In this document: one piece after another, positions 7,595 through 16,521 of the stretch
How the letters are laid out: every line of letters begins with the position of its first letter
Numbering within the stretch: the stretch's first letter is position 1
NCBI GenBank assembly: GCA_937993755.1
Contig: CALKMA010000007.1
Location: forward strand, 1-64,000
Direction of reading: 5' to 3'
Source: HGM13233 sp900762805
Lineage (GTDB): Bacteria > Bacillota > Clostridia > Oscillospirales > Ruminococcaceae
DNA: 64,000 bases
The notes under the pieces: generated by a model
The model's input: only the letters and a program-made list of their open reading frames with translations
The model's database searches: none
Told to the model about the DNA's origin: nothing
Program-made: the position numbers and the translations under genes

Positions 7595-8990
7595 ATTTTA
7601 CAACGGGGCTGCGGGCGGCCCTGACCTCGTCGGGTCGGCGGACACAGGTCGTCAGGGGCTTTTCGTGCAGGGCTTGCGGATCCTCCCCGGCCTGACGGAG
7701 CACCTGCGCATAAACATCCGCGGCCTCCCGAAGAGAGCTCATGCTCTCGGTTTCCGTGGGCTCGATCATCAGTGCCTCATGCACGATCAGCGGGAAGTAC
7801 ATGGTAGGCGGATGCATGCCGTAATCCAGCAGAGCCTTGGCTATATCCAGAGCGGAAACGCCCGTCTCCCGCCGGAGCTGCTCCAGTGTGAGTACAAACT
7901 CGTGCATGCACAGCCGGTCGCAGGCCGCCTGATAGCCGGCATCCTGAAGCAGCTTCTTCAGGTAATTGGCGTTCAGTACAGCCTGGGCCGCAGCCTCGCG
8001 GATCCCTTCGCCGCCCAGAGCATCCAGATAGGCAAGCGCCCGCACCACCACTAAGAAGTTGCCGTAGAATGCCTTGACCTGCAGGAAAGGCTCCCGCCGG
8101 TCTCCCAAAGCGCTGGCAGGCAGGAACTGCCGCAGGAACGCCTTGCAGCCTACGGGGCCCGCCCCCGGCCCGCCGCCGCCGTGAGGCGTGGCAAAGGTCT
8201 TGTGCAGGTTGAGATGCACCACGTCAAAGCCCATGTCGCCGGGCCGGACCCAGCCCATCACCGGGTTCAGGTTCGCCCCGTCATAGTAGCACAGGCCGCC
8301 CGCCTCGTGAACGATGCGGGTGATCTCCAGAATATTGGGATCGAACAGCCCCAAGGTGTTGGGATTGGTGAGCATCAGGGCGGCTGTGTCCGGCCCGACG
8401 GCCCTCCGCAGTGCCTCCAGATCCACCAGTCCCTGTCCATCGGAGGGGAGCGTTTCCACCTGATAGCCGCACATGGCCGCGCTGGCCGGGTTGGTGCCGT
8501 GCGCGGAATCCGGCACCAGAACCTTCCGGCGGGCACAGTCGTTCCGGCTCTCATGATAAGCCTTGATGAGCAGAAGTCCCAGAAACTCTCCCTGAGCCCC
8601 CGCCGCAGGCTGAAAGCTCATGGCGTCCATGCCGGTGATGGCTGTCAGGCGCTTTTCCGCCTCCTCCAGCACGGCATGGCAGCCGCGCACGGTGTCCTCC
8701 GGCTGAAGGGGATGGACGGCGGCAAAGCCCGGCAGAGCGGCGGCCTCTTCGTCGATGCGGGGGTTGTATTTCATGGTGCAGCTCCCCAGTGGATAAAAGC
8801 CCTTGGGAACGCCATGGACCTCCTGAGCCAGCGCCGCATAATGGCGGGACAGCTCGCCCTCGGTCACCTCCGGCAGGAACAGAGGCCCTTCTCGCTCCAG
8901 CTCCCGCGGAAGCTCCGCGGCGGGCACGTCCGACGGGGCGATATACCGTCCCCCGTGTCCAGGATGGGAGCGTTCAAAAATCAGCTTCAT
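7575..8990 (-). CDS. gcvPB: Glycine dehydrogenase (decarboxylating), subunit 2
   Basis: PLP-carrying half of the two-subunit P protein of the glycine cleavage system; with GcvPA it decarboxylates glycine and loads aminomethyl onto GcvH. The 471-residue length is typical. The PLP lysine is in NLHKTFATPHGGGGPGAGP. The ATG at 8988-8990 overlaps the gcvPA stop by 4 nt, and the 3' end overlaps lplA. The split P protein is the form common in Firmicutes. Confidence 0.96.
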   Translation of the reverse strand: MKLIFERSHPGHGGRYIAPSDVPAAELPRELEREGPLFLPEVTEGELSRHYAALAQEVHGVPKGFYPLGSCTMKYNPRIDEEAAALPGFAAVHPLQPEDTVRGCHAVLEEAEKRLTAITGMDAMSFQPAAGAQGEFLGLLLIKAYHESRNDCARRKVLVPDSAHGTNPASAAMCGYQVETLPSDGQGLVDLEALRRAVGPDTAALMLTNPNTLGLFDPNILEITRIVHEAGGLCYYDGANLNPVMGWVRPGDMGFDVVHLNLHKTFATPHGGGGPGAGPVGCKAFLRQFLPASALGDRREPFLQVKAFYGNFLVVVRALAYLDALGGEGIREAAAQAVLNANYLKKLLQDAGYQAACDRLCMHEFVLTLEQLRRETGVSALDIAKALLDYGMHPPTMYFPLIVHEALMIEPTETESMSSLREAADVYAQVLRQAGEDPQALHEKPLTTCVRRPDEVRAARSPVVKYEAELS

Positions 8991-10303
8991 TTGCGCGTCA
9001 CCTCCCTCAGGGCGGCCACGGCCTCATCCAGCCGGGCCTTTTCCGCCTTCTCCGTCACACACCACAGCAGACGGCCGTCCGCCAGCTCCAGTCCGCCCAG
9101 AATGTCCCGCCGGGCCAGCGCGTCCAGCGCCTCTCCTGCGCCGATGGGGCATTCCGTGGCAAATTCGTGGAAGAAGGGGCCGCGCTCCCGGCGACGGAAG
9201 CCGAGCTTCTCCAGCTCGCCCCACAGGTAATGGGCTTTGTCGTAGCACTGGCGCGCCGTCTCCCGGAGCCCCGCAGGCCCCATGGCGGCCAGATAGCAGC
9301 CCGCCGTCAACGCGCACAGGGCCTGATTGGTGCAGATGTTGCTGCCCGCCTTTTCACGGCGGATGTGCTGTTCCCGCGCCTGCAGGGTGAGAACAAAGGC
9401 TCTCCTTCCGTCCCGGTCAACGGTCTGGCCCACGATGCGGCCGGGCAGCCTGCGCATCAGCGGGCTTTTTACGGCCATGTAGCCCAGATACGGCCCGCCG
9501 AAGCCCAACGGCAGCCCCAGGGACTGACCGTCGCCCACCGCCGCGTCTGCTCCCAGCTCGCCGGGGGTGCGGAACAGCGCCAGTGCCATGGGGTTGACGC
9601 CCAGAATGAGCTTTGCCCCCGCCTGATGGCACAGCCGCGCCGCCTCTTCGGCATCCTCCAGCCCGCCCAGGAAATTGGGCGAGGCGATGTACACGCCGCT
9701 GACGGCTTCATCCAGCAGCTCCTCCAATGCCGAAAGATCCGTGACGCCGTCCTTTTCCGGGATCATGCGCATTTCATGGCCGGAGCCCCAGCAATAAGTG
9801 CGGATAGTCGCGATCGTTTCGGGATTGGCGCAGGCAGACACCAGCGTGACCGTGCGGTGCCGCTCCCGCATCATGGCGCAGGCCTCGGCGGCGGCGGATG
9901 CGCCGTCGTATACCGAGGCGTTGGCAGCGTCCATGCCGGTCAGGGAGCAGATCATGGTCTGGTATTCAAAGATGGATTGCAGAAGCCCCTGGCTGATCTC
10001 GGCCTGATAGGGCGTGTAGGCCGTCAGGAATTCCTCCTTGGACGCAATAGCCTTCGCTGCGGCGGGAATATAATGGTCATAGGCTCCCGCGCCGCGCAGG
10101 ATGGTGGAAAACACACGGTTTTCCCCGGCCAGCGCCTCCATGTGCCGGCGGACCTCCATTTCCGAAAAGCCTCCAGGGATGTCCGGCGGCGCGTCCAGAA
10201 GGACCTCTCCGGGCACATCCCGGTAGAGCGCCTCCAGCGACGGCAGGCCGAGCTCCTCCAGCATGGCGCGGCGCTCGTCAGAGGTCACGGGTACATAGCC
10301 CAT
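8987..10303 (-). CDS. gcvPA: Glycine dehydrogenase (decarboxylating), subunit 1
   Basis: N-terminal-type half of the split P protein of the glycine cleavage complex. It has 438 residues, starting MGYVPVTSDERRAMLEELG, with the conserved segments FLGAGAYDHYIP-like (LRGAGAYDHYIPA), LTAYTPYQAEISQGLLQSIFEYQT and DGQSLGLPLGFGGPYLG. It follows gcvH by only 4 nt and overlaps gcvPB by 4 nt. Confidence 0.96.
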   Translation of the reverse strand: MGYVPVTSDERRAMLEELGLPSLEALYRDVPGEVLLDAPPDIPGGFSEMEVRRHMEALAGENRVFSTILRGAGAYDHYIPAAAKAIASKEEFLTAYTPYQAEISQGLLQSIFEYQTMICSLTGMDAANASVYDGASAAAEACAMMRERHRTVTLVSACANPETIATIRTYCWGSGHEMRMIPEKDGVTDLSALEELLDEAVSGVYIASPNFLGGLEDAEEAARLCHQAGAKLILGVNPMALALFRTPGELGADAAVGDGQSLGLPLGFGGPYLGYMAVKSPLMRRLPGRIVGQTVDRDGRRAFVLTLQAREQHIRREKAGSNICTNQALCALTAGCYLAAMGPAGLRETARQCYDKAHYLWGELEKLGFRRRERGPFFHEFATECPIGAGEALDALARRDILGGLELADGRLLWCVTEKAEKARLDEAVAALREVTRK

Positions 10304-10307
10304 CTTC

Positions 10308-10682
10308 TCACCCCTCCTTCGGCAGCGCCCCGTATTCGGCGGCAGAAAGGGTATCCTCTTTTTCCGTTACGCTCTCCACCCGGATCAGCCACGCCCCGTA
10401 GGGATCTTGATTGATCAGCTCCGGCGCGTCCAGCAGGGCCTCGTTCACTTCCTTCACCACGCCGCTGACCGGGCTGTACACGTCGCTGACGGCCTTCACG
10501 CTTTCCACGTCCGCAAAGGGCTGCCCCGCCGTGACCGGGTCGCCGGGCATAGGCAGGTTGACGAATACAAGGTCTCCCAAGGCGTCCTGGGCGTAGTCGG
10601 TCAGTCCCACCGTGACCGCGCCTTCCTCCTCCAGGATCCATTCGTGGGTTTTCGTGTACCGCAGATTTTCGGGAATATTCAT
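10308..10682 (-). CDS. gcvH: Glycine cleavage system H protein
   Basis: Lipoyl carrier that shuttles the aminomethyl group between P, T and L proteins. The 124-residue protein begins MNIPENLRYTKTHEW and carries the lipoylation site ESVKAVSDVYSP with the modified lysine at residue 63. The chosen ATG at 10680-10682 has AAAAGGAG just upstream; an open frame continuing further upstream overlaps gcvT and has no ribosome site. It lies 77 nt downstream of gcvT in the same direction. Confidence 0.96.
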   Translation of the reverse strand: MNIPENLRYTKTHEWILEEEGAVTVGLTDYAQDALGDLVFVNLPMPGDPVTAGQPFADVESVKAVSDVYSPVSGVVKEVNEALLDAPELINQDPYGAWLIRVESVTEKEDTLSAAEYGALPKEG

Positions 10683-10759
10683 GATCCGATTTCTCCTTTT
10701 CCTTTTGTACTGACAGAATTTATCCGATGCTTTCCGATCGGTTGTTAAAGCTGAGGCTT

Positions 10760-11839
10760 TTATTCGGCGCGCTTGTAAAAGGGAAGGGGCACGATCCTGG
10801 CGTCTACGCGCCGGCCGCGGATGTCTACCTCCAGCGCTTCGCCCGCCTCGACGGGGCCGTCCACCAGCGCCATGGCCACGGCCCGACCCAGATAGGGGCA
10901 ATGGGTGCCGGAGGTGGTTTCGCCGATCCTCTCCCCCCGGCGGTACAAGCCGCAGTGCTCTCTGGCAATGCCCCGGCCTGTAATCTCCAAGCCCACCCGC
11001 CGCCGCGCCGACTCTTCCCGGCCCAGCAGCGCCTGCCTGCCGATGAACTCCGCCTTGCGCATTTTCACGGCCCAACCCAGGCCCGCTTCAAAGGGGGTAA
11101 CGGTTTCATCCATTTCATGGCCGTACAGGGGCATAGCGGCCTCCAGCCGCAGGGTATCCCTGGCTCCTAGGCCGCAGGGGATCAGGCCCTCATCCCGTCC
11201 CGTCTCCAGAAGCGCGTCCCACAGCCGGGGGGCATCCTCCGGCGCGCAGTACAGCTCAAAGCCGTCCTCACCCGTATAGCCCGTGCGGGAAATCAGGCAT
11301 TCCATCCCGGCTGCCCGCACCTGGGGCAGAAAGGTGTAATAGGCCTCCGGCAGTTGGGGCGCCAGCTTTCGCAAAATCACTTCCGCCCGCGGGCCTTGCA
11401 GGGCCAACTGCGCCACCCGGTCGCTCATGTCCGTCAGCTGGCAGCTGCCGAAGCGCTGCTGCTCCATCCACTCCACGTCCTTCTGCCGGTTGGCGGCATT
11501 CACCACAACCCAATAATCCTCCTCTCCCATACAGTAGACGAGCAGATCGTCGATCACCCCTCCCTGCGGATCGGTCATTACGCTGTAGCGCACCTTGCCC
11601 GCCGGCATGTTGGAAAAATCATTGGTCAAAAGGCGCTGAAGGTTTGCCAGCGCGTCCTTGCCCCGGTAGCGCACCTCGCCCATATGGCTGACGTCAAACA
11701 GACCGCAGGCCTGACGCACGGCCATATGCTCGCGTATGACGCCGGTTGGATACTGCACCGGCAGCAGATAGCCCGCAAAGGGGACCATTTTTCCCCCGCC
11801 GGCAAGATGCCGTTCATATAAAGGGGTCTTCTTCTCCAT
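10760..11839 (-). CDS. gcvT: Glycine cleavage system aminomethyltransferase (T protein)
   Basis: Transfers the methylene group from aminomethyl-lipoyl-GcvH to tetrahydrofolate, releasing ammonia. From the ATG at 11837-11839 it has 359 residues, the usual size. Conserved pieces include YPTGVIREHMAVRQACGLFDVSHMGE, the folate-binding NRQKD region and GARDTLRLEAAMPLYGHE. The start is chosen because AGAGGAG lies nine bases upstream; an in-frame extension to about 11947 lacks homology and a ribosome site. It is the first gene of the gcv-lplA-lpd unit, behind a leader of about 560 nt. Confidence 0.95.
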   Translation of the reverse strand: MEKKTPLYERHLAGGGKMVPFAGYLLPVQYPTGVIREHMAVRQACGLFDVSHMGEVRYRGKDALANLQRLLTNDFSNMPAGKVRYSVMTDPQGGVIDDLLVYCMGEEDYWVVVNAANRQKDVEWMEQQRFGSCQLTDMSDRVAQLALQGPRAEVILRKLAPQLPEAYYTFLPQVRAAGMECLISRTGYTGEDGFELYCAPEDAPRLWDALLETGRDEGLIPCGLGARDTLRLEAAMPLYGHEMDETVTPFEAGLGWAVKMRKAEFIGRQALLGREESARRRVGLEITGRGIAREHCGLYRRGERIGETTSGTHCPYLGRAVAMALVDGPVEAGEALEVDIRGRRVDARIVPLPFYKRAE

Positions 11840-12402
11840 GCTTTTTTCTCCTCTCACAAGCTCTGTTTCAGCTCCAGAATAAGGGCGGGCAACGGGCTCT
11901 TTGCCCTTCCTGTCTTTTGACATTGCATCATCCTCCCGGCGCGCCAAAGCCGCTTTCCCGGTGCTTTGCTTCGCTTTCCGGCGTTCATCCGAAACCGGTC
12001 TTTTGGCCTGCGTTGTCCCTTCGGGACCGAGCGGCGGACTCTTTATCCGAGCCGTGTCCAGCCGTTCTCACCCATGGTGAAGCCGCCTGATCACGCTTTT
12101 CCCTGCCGAGCCAACAGGATCACCGCAGACCGTGACGGTCTTGTCAGGCCTTTTATGGAAAGCTCCCGGAATATGAAAAAGAAGGCAGAGCGCAAACGCA
12201 CTCTGCTTTCGAACAGGATAAACCCGCAAAACGGCCGGGAAGGGCGAACAGATCAAGGCGCGACAAGACAGCGGTAACGCACCGCTCGAAAGATGCCGTT
12301 ATCCCTTTGCGCATCGTCATAGTCCTGCCCTCGCTTCGTTTTGTCTCGTCACCTCGGTATCTTTGTAAAAACGGGAATAATGAACCGGCGGGTAAATTCA
12401 TT
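11840..12402 (-). ncRNA. Long structured 5' leader of the gcv operon, candidate riboswitch
   Basis: From the promoter at 12410-12438 the predicted RNA runs about 560 nt before gcvT. Its first part can close on itself: GCCG...TTAT(T)CCC near 12390-12375 can pair with GGGATAACGGC near 12308-12298, enclosing about 70 nt that include AACGAAGCGAGGGC. A separate hairpin GCGGT/ACCGC follows, then an attenuator-like terminator at 12206-12176. A later part holds the hairpin GTCCC-GAA-GGGAC and CAGGCCAAAAGACCGG, which loosely recalls the glycine aptamer core. No known riboswitch consensus is met convincingly. Glycine or a folate would be the natural ligand (inference). Confidence 0.4.
12176..12206 (-). 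terminator. Internal attenuator hairpin in the gcv leader
   Basis: GCAGAG/CTCTGC stem extended by inner GC pairs (GCAGAGTGC...GCGCTCTGC), followed on the minus strand by CTTCTTTTTCAT. It lies about 195 nt after the predicted start and 340 nt before gcvT, so it would abort the transcript unless an alternative fold forms. Confidence 0.55.
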
Positions 12403-12409
12403 TTTATAT

Positions 12410-12438
12410 ATTATAACATGGACTTCTGCTTTTTTCAA
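12410..12438 (-). promoter_or_regulatory. Sigma-A promoter of the gcv operon
   Basis: On the minus strand, TTGAAA (12438-12433), a 17-nt spacer and a perfect TATAAT (12415-12410). Start of transcription is expected near 12402, giving a leader of about 560 nt before gcvT. Confidence 0.8.
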
Positions 12439-12439
12439 G

Positions 12440-12785
12440 AGGCGGAGCCATATGGATGGGGTATGAGTTGTAGTGCTACAATACATCTTGGACAAGAGAA
12501 TAAAGATATGAGGAATAGGGTCTCATGAGCCTTGGCTTGACCTTCAAGCCGAAAAATGAGATCAGGTTCATTCAAATTTACTCCTTCTATATCCTTCTAA
12601 AATCGAAATCACACTGTTCCGCGCCTCTGCCGAGGGTGCCGTTTCGATGATATGGAATACCGGTCAAGCCGCCGTAAACACAGTCATCGCTGTAACAGCC
12701 TGCAAATAAAAAGTCAAGCCCTAAACAGGACCTGACCCAAGAAAAATTTGCAAAAGGCAGGCAGCGCAAAAAGGCAACACAAAAA
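12440..12785. other. Gap between the gcv promoter and the IS110 element, no gene recognised
   Basis: Lower-GC sequence without a convincing coding region. It contains the small hairpin GGCTTGA/TCAAGCC near 12532-12548 and a short minus-strand open frame (12587-12769) with no recognisable homology or ribosome site. It probably includes the right end of the IS110 element, whose exact edge is not visible because this family lacks terminal inverted repeats. Confidence 0.4.
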
Positions 12786-12806
12786 AGCCACCGCGGAGCG
12801 CTGGCT
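12786..12806 (-). terminator. Terminator after the IS110 transposase
   Basis: AGCCA/TGGCT stem with inner CGC/GCG pairs, followed on the minus strand by TTTTTTG, 24 nt beyond the transposase stop. Confidence 0.7.
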
Positions 12807-12829
12807 TGAAAAGTGTATGGTGAAGGTCG

Positions 12830-14080
12830 TCAGTCGAGTGTTTGCAAACCGGTAGAATCCATGTCCACCGGCGACAGATCCTCCAACGTGGCGAGATAGT
12901 CCCTCACCTTTGCGTAATAACGCCTTAGAAATTTGTTGGATGCAGCGGTCATGTAGACGTAGAAGGGCTTACCCTCGGAGCGCTTGCGGTCAAGAAACTG
13001 GTAGACCGGCTCGTCCTGCGGCGAGCATTTCAGGTATATCCCCATGACATTGAACAGAGTTTTGCGGAGATAGGGCGAACCACGCTTGGAGGACTTGTTG
13101 CTCCTGACATTCTTGTCACCGGACTGGTTGGGTATGGGATCAATTCCGGCAAAAGCGACAAGTGACTGCTTTCGTTCAAAGCGGCGAACATCGCCGATCT
13201 CGGCCATGAGCTGAGGGCCGAAGGACTTTCCCACGCCGTACATCTCCATGACTACCGGGTACTCCGGCAGCATGGACGCAAGACGCTCCATTTCTGCACG
13301 GTAGGTTTCCACACTGCGGGAGATGCTGGTAAGCTGGTTCGCAGCTTCCTGTACGAGGACTTTCGTTACCTCAGGTTTAGGAACCAGAACGACAGCATTC
13401 TTGGCAAGGGAATACACTTCCTCGGCATTGCTCTGCTTGAAGATGTAGCCGTGGCGTCTGCACCATTTCCGGTAGCGCTCAGAGTATGCGTTGAGACTCT
13501 GCTTCCGCACACAGTCCACATGCCAGAAGGTATGGGCAAAATCAACCCATTTCTGCGTTCCGTCGCTTCTGACAGGGCTGTCAAAGCACTTGCGGATGCC
13601 GGGGAAGGATTGTTCCAAAAGAGCAATCAGGTTGTTGGCAGAAGCTGTCCGCTGCTTGGAAGCAAGCTGAAACTGACGGTTTAATGTTTTCAGATCATAA
13701 CGAATGGTATCCATAGGGGTATAGTCTCGCAGATCTGCCCAGTTGTCAAGAGCGTATCGAGCGATCTTCACAGCATCGGCCTTGTCAGTTTTCACACGGC
13801 GCAGAGAATTGGCACCGTATTCCTTAATGAGCAGTGGATTTACCGCACTGACTTATAGTCCGGCTTCATGCAATGCTTTTGCGACCGGCTCATAGTAGCG
13901 CCCTGTGTGTTCCAGTACGACACGGGTCTCACCATCAAGCGCCTTCAACTGCTCAGCGAGAGAAGCCAATCCTGCCGTGTCGTGGGCGACATCGAACGGC
14001 AACCGAACGACCTCGCCGAAGGGTCGAAGCACGGCAACCGTACTCTTTCTGCTGGAAACATCAATGCCTGCTGCGTTCAT
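12830..14080 (-). pseudogene. IS110-family transposase interrupted by one in-frame TAA
   Basis: DEDD-type recombinase of IS110 elements, acting on DNA as a RuvC-like N-terminal nuclease plus a C-terminal Transposase_20 domain. The frame would encode about 416 residues. It starts at the ATG 14078-14080 (GGGAG upstream) and contains GIDVSSRKS (first Asp), VVLEHTGRY (Glu) and RRVKTDKADAVKIA (the two last Asp). A single TAA (13855-13853) after HEAGL splits it. The frame continues without shift on both sides, so this is a point nonsense change, not a frameshift. The downstream part alone lacks two catalytic residues and should be inactive unless the stop is read through. The C-terminal part has the expected FAGIDPIPNQSGD and serine-bearing KRGSPYLRK regions. 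Confidence 0.9.
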
Positions 14081-14300
14081 AGAATCACTCCCGATTAGAA
14101 TTTGCAATGGACAAAAGCCATCTTACCCATTGCCGATTCCATCTGTTTGCTGACACGAACGCATTGGCTCCACCTGCACAAATCGAACACTGCGAATAGG
14201 AGGATGGCTGACTGACTTTCCTGCGGACGTATAAGCCTTTGGAGCGAAAGGTCAGACCATTACCCCGCTATTCTAACAGTTTAGGCAACGAGATGTCCCA
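14081..14300 (-). other. Upstream end of the IS110 element, possible bridge-RNA locus
   Basis: About 200 nt of non-coding sequence between the transposase start and the point where PTS homology resumes. In IS110-group elements this flank carries the bridge RNA that selects target and donor sites. Local inverted matches such as GCCATCC/GGATGGC-like segments are present, but the guide loops cannot be identified without the intact element and its target site. Confidence 0.35.
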
Positions 14301-14309
14301 TGCCTATGG

Positions 14310-14850
14310 CTGGCTGCCATAAACCAAGGGGCAGATATATAGTAACAGGAGACCGGGAACATCAGAATGGTAAAGACGCAGTTTCTCCAATCAAAGGTCT
14401 GCATGAAGGTACTGAATACGACGGACAGGGTGGTCATAATATAGACTTGGGGATAGGAAATCAAGCCAGTCTGATAAGCAATCAGCATGAGCAGTCCGAC
14501 AATCAGGGGAGTGAGCAGGAAGGGAATGAACAGGATGGGGTTATACATGATGGGGTAGCCGAAGATGACCGGCTCGTTGATACCCATGATTCTAGGCACC
14601 AGGGCAGCCTTGGACACGGCGCTGATCCGCTTGGATTTGCTCTTAGACCCATGACGCATAGAGGGAGAGTATTGCCGGTGCCGCCCATAATGTAAAGCGC
14701 ATCAAACAGGAACAGAGGGGACCACTGGAGAGGCTGACCGGCAGCGGCCAAAGAGGCGTTGGTGGCGTATGCAGTAAACAGAGGGATCATGATGGCGGTA
14801 AAGACCACGCCATTGCCGTGGATGCCGAAAAACCAGAAGAACATGGCAAG
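14310..14850 (-). pseudogene. Remnant of a PTS EIIC permease (cellobiose/lactose type)
   Basis: C-terminal part of a membrane sugar permease. Reading leftward, FFWFFGIHGNG, MGGTGNTLPLCVMG, then after a frame change KAALVPRIMGINEPVIFGYP and NPILFIPFLLTP match the EIIC family in order. The frame changes near 14640-14650, so the gene is broken even within the fragment. Homology stops at the IS110 flank on the left and at the phage terminase on the right. No EIIA or EIIB lies nearby. The fragment shows that both mobile elements landed in, or recombined with, a sugar-uptake locus. Confidence 0.75.
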
Positions 14851-14861
14851 GACATGCCGTC

Positions 14862-16379
14862 ATGTTCATCGAGAGCCTGTGCCATACGAAAGGCACCTGG
14901 GCAAGAAAGCCCTTTGAGCTCATCGACTGGCAGGAGCAGATCATCCGTGATATTTTCGGCGTTATCAAGCCCAACGGCTACCGGCAGTTCAACACGGCCT
15001 ACATCGAAATTCCCAAGAAGCAAGGTAAATCCGAACTGGCTGCCGCCGTTGCACTTTTGCTAACCTGTGGTGACGGTGAGGAACGCGCCGAGGTTTACGG
15101 CTGTGCCGCCGACCGTCAGCAGGCATCCATCGTGTTCAATGTGGCTGCAGATATGGTACGAATGTGTCCGGCGCTTTCCAAGCGGGTCAAGATACTGGAT
15201 TCCCAGAAGCGGCTCATTTATCAGCCGACGGGCAGTATCTACCAGGTGCTCTCCGCCGATGTGGGCAACAAACACGGATTTAATACCCACGGCGTGGTGT
15301 TTGATGAGCTGCACACCCAGCCCAACCGCAAGCTATTTGATGTTATGACCAAAGGCTCCGGTGACGCCCGAATGCAGCCGCTGTATTTTCTTATTACCAC
15401 GGCGGGCAACGATACGAAATCCATCTGCTATGAGATACACCAGAAGGCGCAGGATATCATCGCCGGACGGAAAGTCGACCACACATTTTACCCCGTTATC
15501 TACGGTGCGGATGAAAGTGACGACTGGACAGACCCGGCAGTTTGGAAAAAGGCAAACCCATCCCTTGGTATTACGGTGGGTATCGACAAGGTCAAGGATG
15601 CCTGTGAATCGGCGAAGCAGAACCCCGGTGAGGAGAACTCCTTCCGGCAGCTTCGCCTGAACCAATGGGTCAAGCAGGCTGTCCGCTGGATGCCTATGGA
15701 GAAATGGAATAAATGCGAGTTTGCCGTCAGCGAGGATGATCTGGAAGGTCGTATCTGCTACGGCGGACTTGACCTTTCAAGCACCACGGATATTACAGCG
15801 TTTGTTCTGGTATTCCCGCCTGTGGATGAGGATGACAAATACATCATCCTGCCGTACTTCTGGATACCGGAGAACAATCTCGACCTCCGTGTTCGGCGTG
15901 ACCATGTGCCATATGATGTGTGGGAACGGCAGGGCTTTTTACAGACCACCGAGGGCAATGTTGTTCATTACGGGTATATTGAGAAGTTCATCGAGAGCTT
16001 GGGCGAACGGTTCAACATCCGTGAAATAGCCTTTGACCGTTGGGGTGCTGTTCAGATGGTGCAAAACCTCGAAGGCATGGGCTTCACGGTCGTTCCCTTT
16101 GGGCAGGGCTTCAAGGATATGTCTCCACCCACAAAGGAACTCATGAAACTGGTGCTGGAGCAGCGCATCGCCCACGGCGGGCATCCTGTCCTCCGCTGGA
16201 TGATGGACAACATCTTCATCCGCACCGACCCGGCGGGCAACATCAAGCCGGACAAGGAGAAATCCACGGAGAAAATCGACGGTGCCGTGGCTACCATCAT
16301 GGCGCTCGACCGTGCGATTCGCTGTGGAAATGATAAAGGCGAGAGCGTGTACGACCGGCGTGGGCTTCTTCTTGTCTAA
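14862..16379 (+). CDS. terL: Phage terminase large subunit, 5'-truncated
   Basis: ATPase/nuclease that packages phage DNA. The 505 visible residues contain the P-loop-like IEIPKKQGKSE, the Walker B VVFDELH, and the RuvC-like nuclease aspartates in GGLDLSSTTD, IAFDRWGA and EKIDGAVATIMALD. Full-length relatives are usually 550-570 residues and have a start region before the first visible FIESLCHTKGTW. The ATG at 14862 is therefore probably an internal methionine at the recombination junction with the PTS remnant (about 14850). No small subunit precedes it. It is probably non-functional as a packaging motor because the rest of the phage module is missing. Confidence 0.85.
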   Translation: MFIESLCHTKGTWARKPFELIDWQEQIIRDIFGVIKPNGYRQFNTAYIEIPKKQGKSELAAAVALLLTCGDGEERAEVYGCAADRQQASIVFNVAADMVRMCPALSKRVKILDSQKRLIYQPTGSIYQVLSADVGNKHGFNTHGVVFDELHTQPNRKLFDVMTKGSGDARMQPLYFLITTAGNDTKSICYEIHQKAQDIIAGRKVDHTFYPVIYGADESDDWTDPAVWKKANPSLGITVGIDKVKDACESAKQNPGEENSFRQLRLNQWVKQAVRWMPMEKWNKCEFAVSEDDLEGRICYGGLDLSSTTDITAFVLVFPPVDEDDKYIILPYFWIPENNLDLRVRRDHVPYDVWERQGFLQTTEGNVVHYGYIEKFIESLGERFNIREIAFDRWGAVQMVQNLEGMGFTVVPFGQGFKDMSPPTKELMKLVLEQRIAHGGHPVLRWMMDNIFIRTDPAGNIKPDKEKSTEKIDGAVATIMALDRAIRCGNDKGESVYDRRGLLLV

Positions 16380-16434
16380 GAAGTATATTCTGTTGCACTT
16401 CTGAAAAAAATGAAATATGGGCCTCATCTGCCGC

Positions 16435-16481
16435 TTCTTATTTCAGTTTGTCTTGACAAGTTGAAATAAGAATGGTATAAT
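16435..16481 (+). promoter_or_regulatory. Fic promoter overlapped by an 11-bp palindromic operator
   Basis: TTGACA (16453-16458), 17-nt spacer and TATAAT (16476-16481), a perfect sigma-A promoter. An exact inverted repeat, TTCTTATTTCA (16435-16445) and TGAAATAAGAA (16462-16472), brackets the -35 box and enters the spacer. A smaller TTGTC-TT-GACAA repeat lies within it. This is the geometry of a repressor site that blocks RNA polymerase. Confidence 0.85.
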
Positions 16482-16521
16482 AGCATCAGTATTTCAAGTG
16501 AACGAAGGGAGTGCAACCCAG

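Noticed and set aside
11848..11947. In-frame N-terminal extension of gcvT
   Set aside because: The extra residues have no homology to T proteins and the ribosome site lies directly before the ATG at 11839.
12300..12400. Tetrahydrofolate riboswitch in the gcv leader
   Set aside because: AACGAAGCGAGGGC resembles a conserved THF-riboswitch segment, and folate would fit gcvT, but the flanking stems and pseudoknot loop of the class could not be found.
12587..12769. Short minus-strand open frame beside the IS110 element
   Set aside because: No ribosome site and no recognised domain; the composition does not differ from spacer DNA. Left as gap.
13853..13855. Selenocysteine or programmed recoding at the IS110 stop
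   Set aside because: The codon is TAA, not TGA, and no slippery sequence or insertion element is visible nearby.
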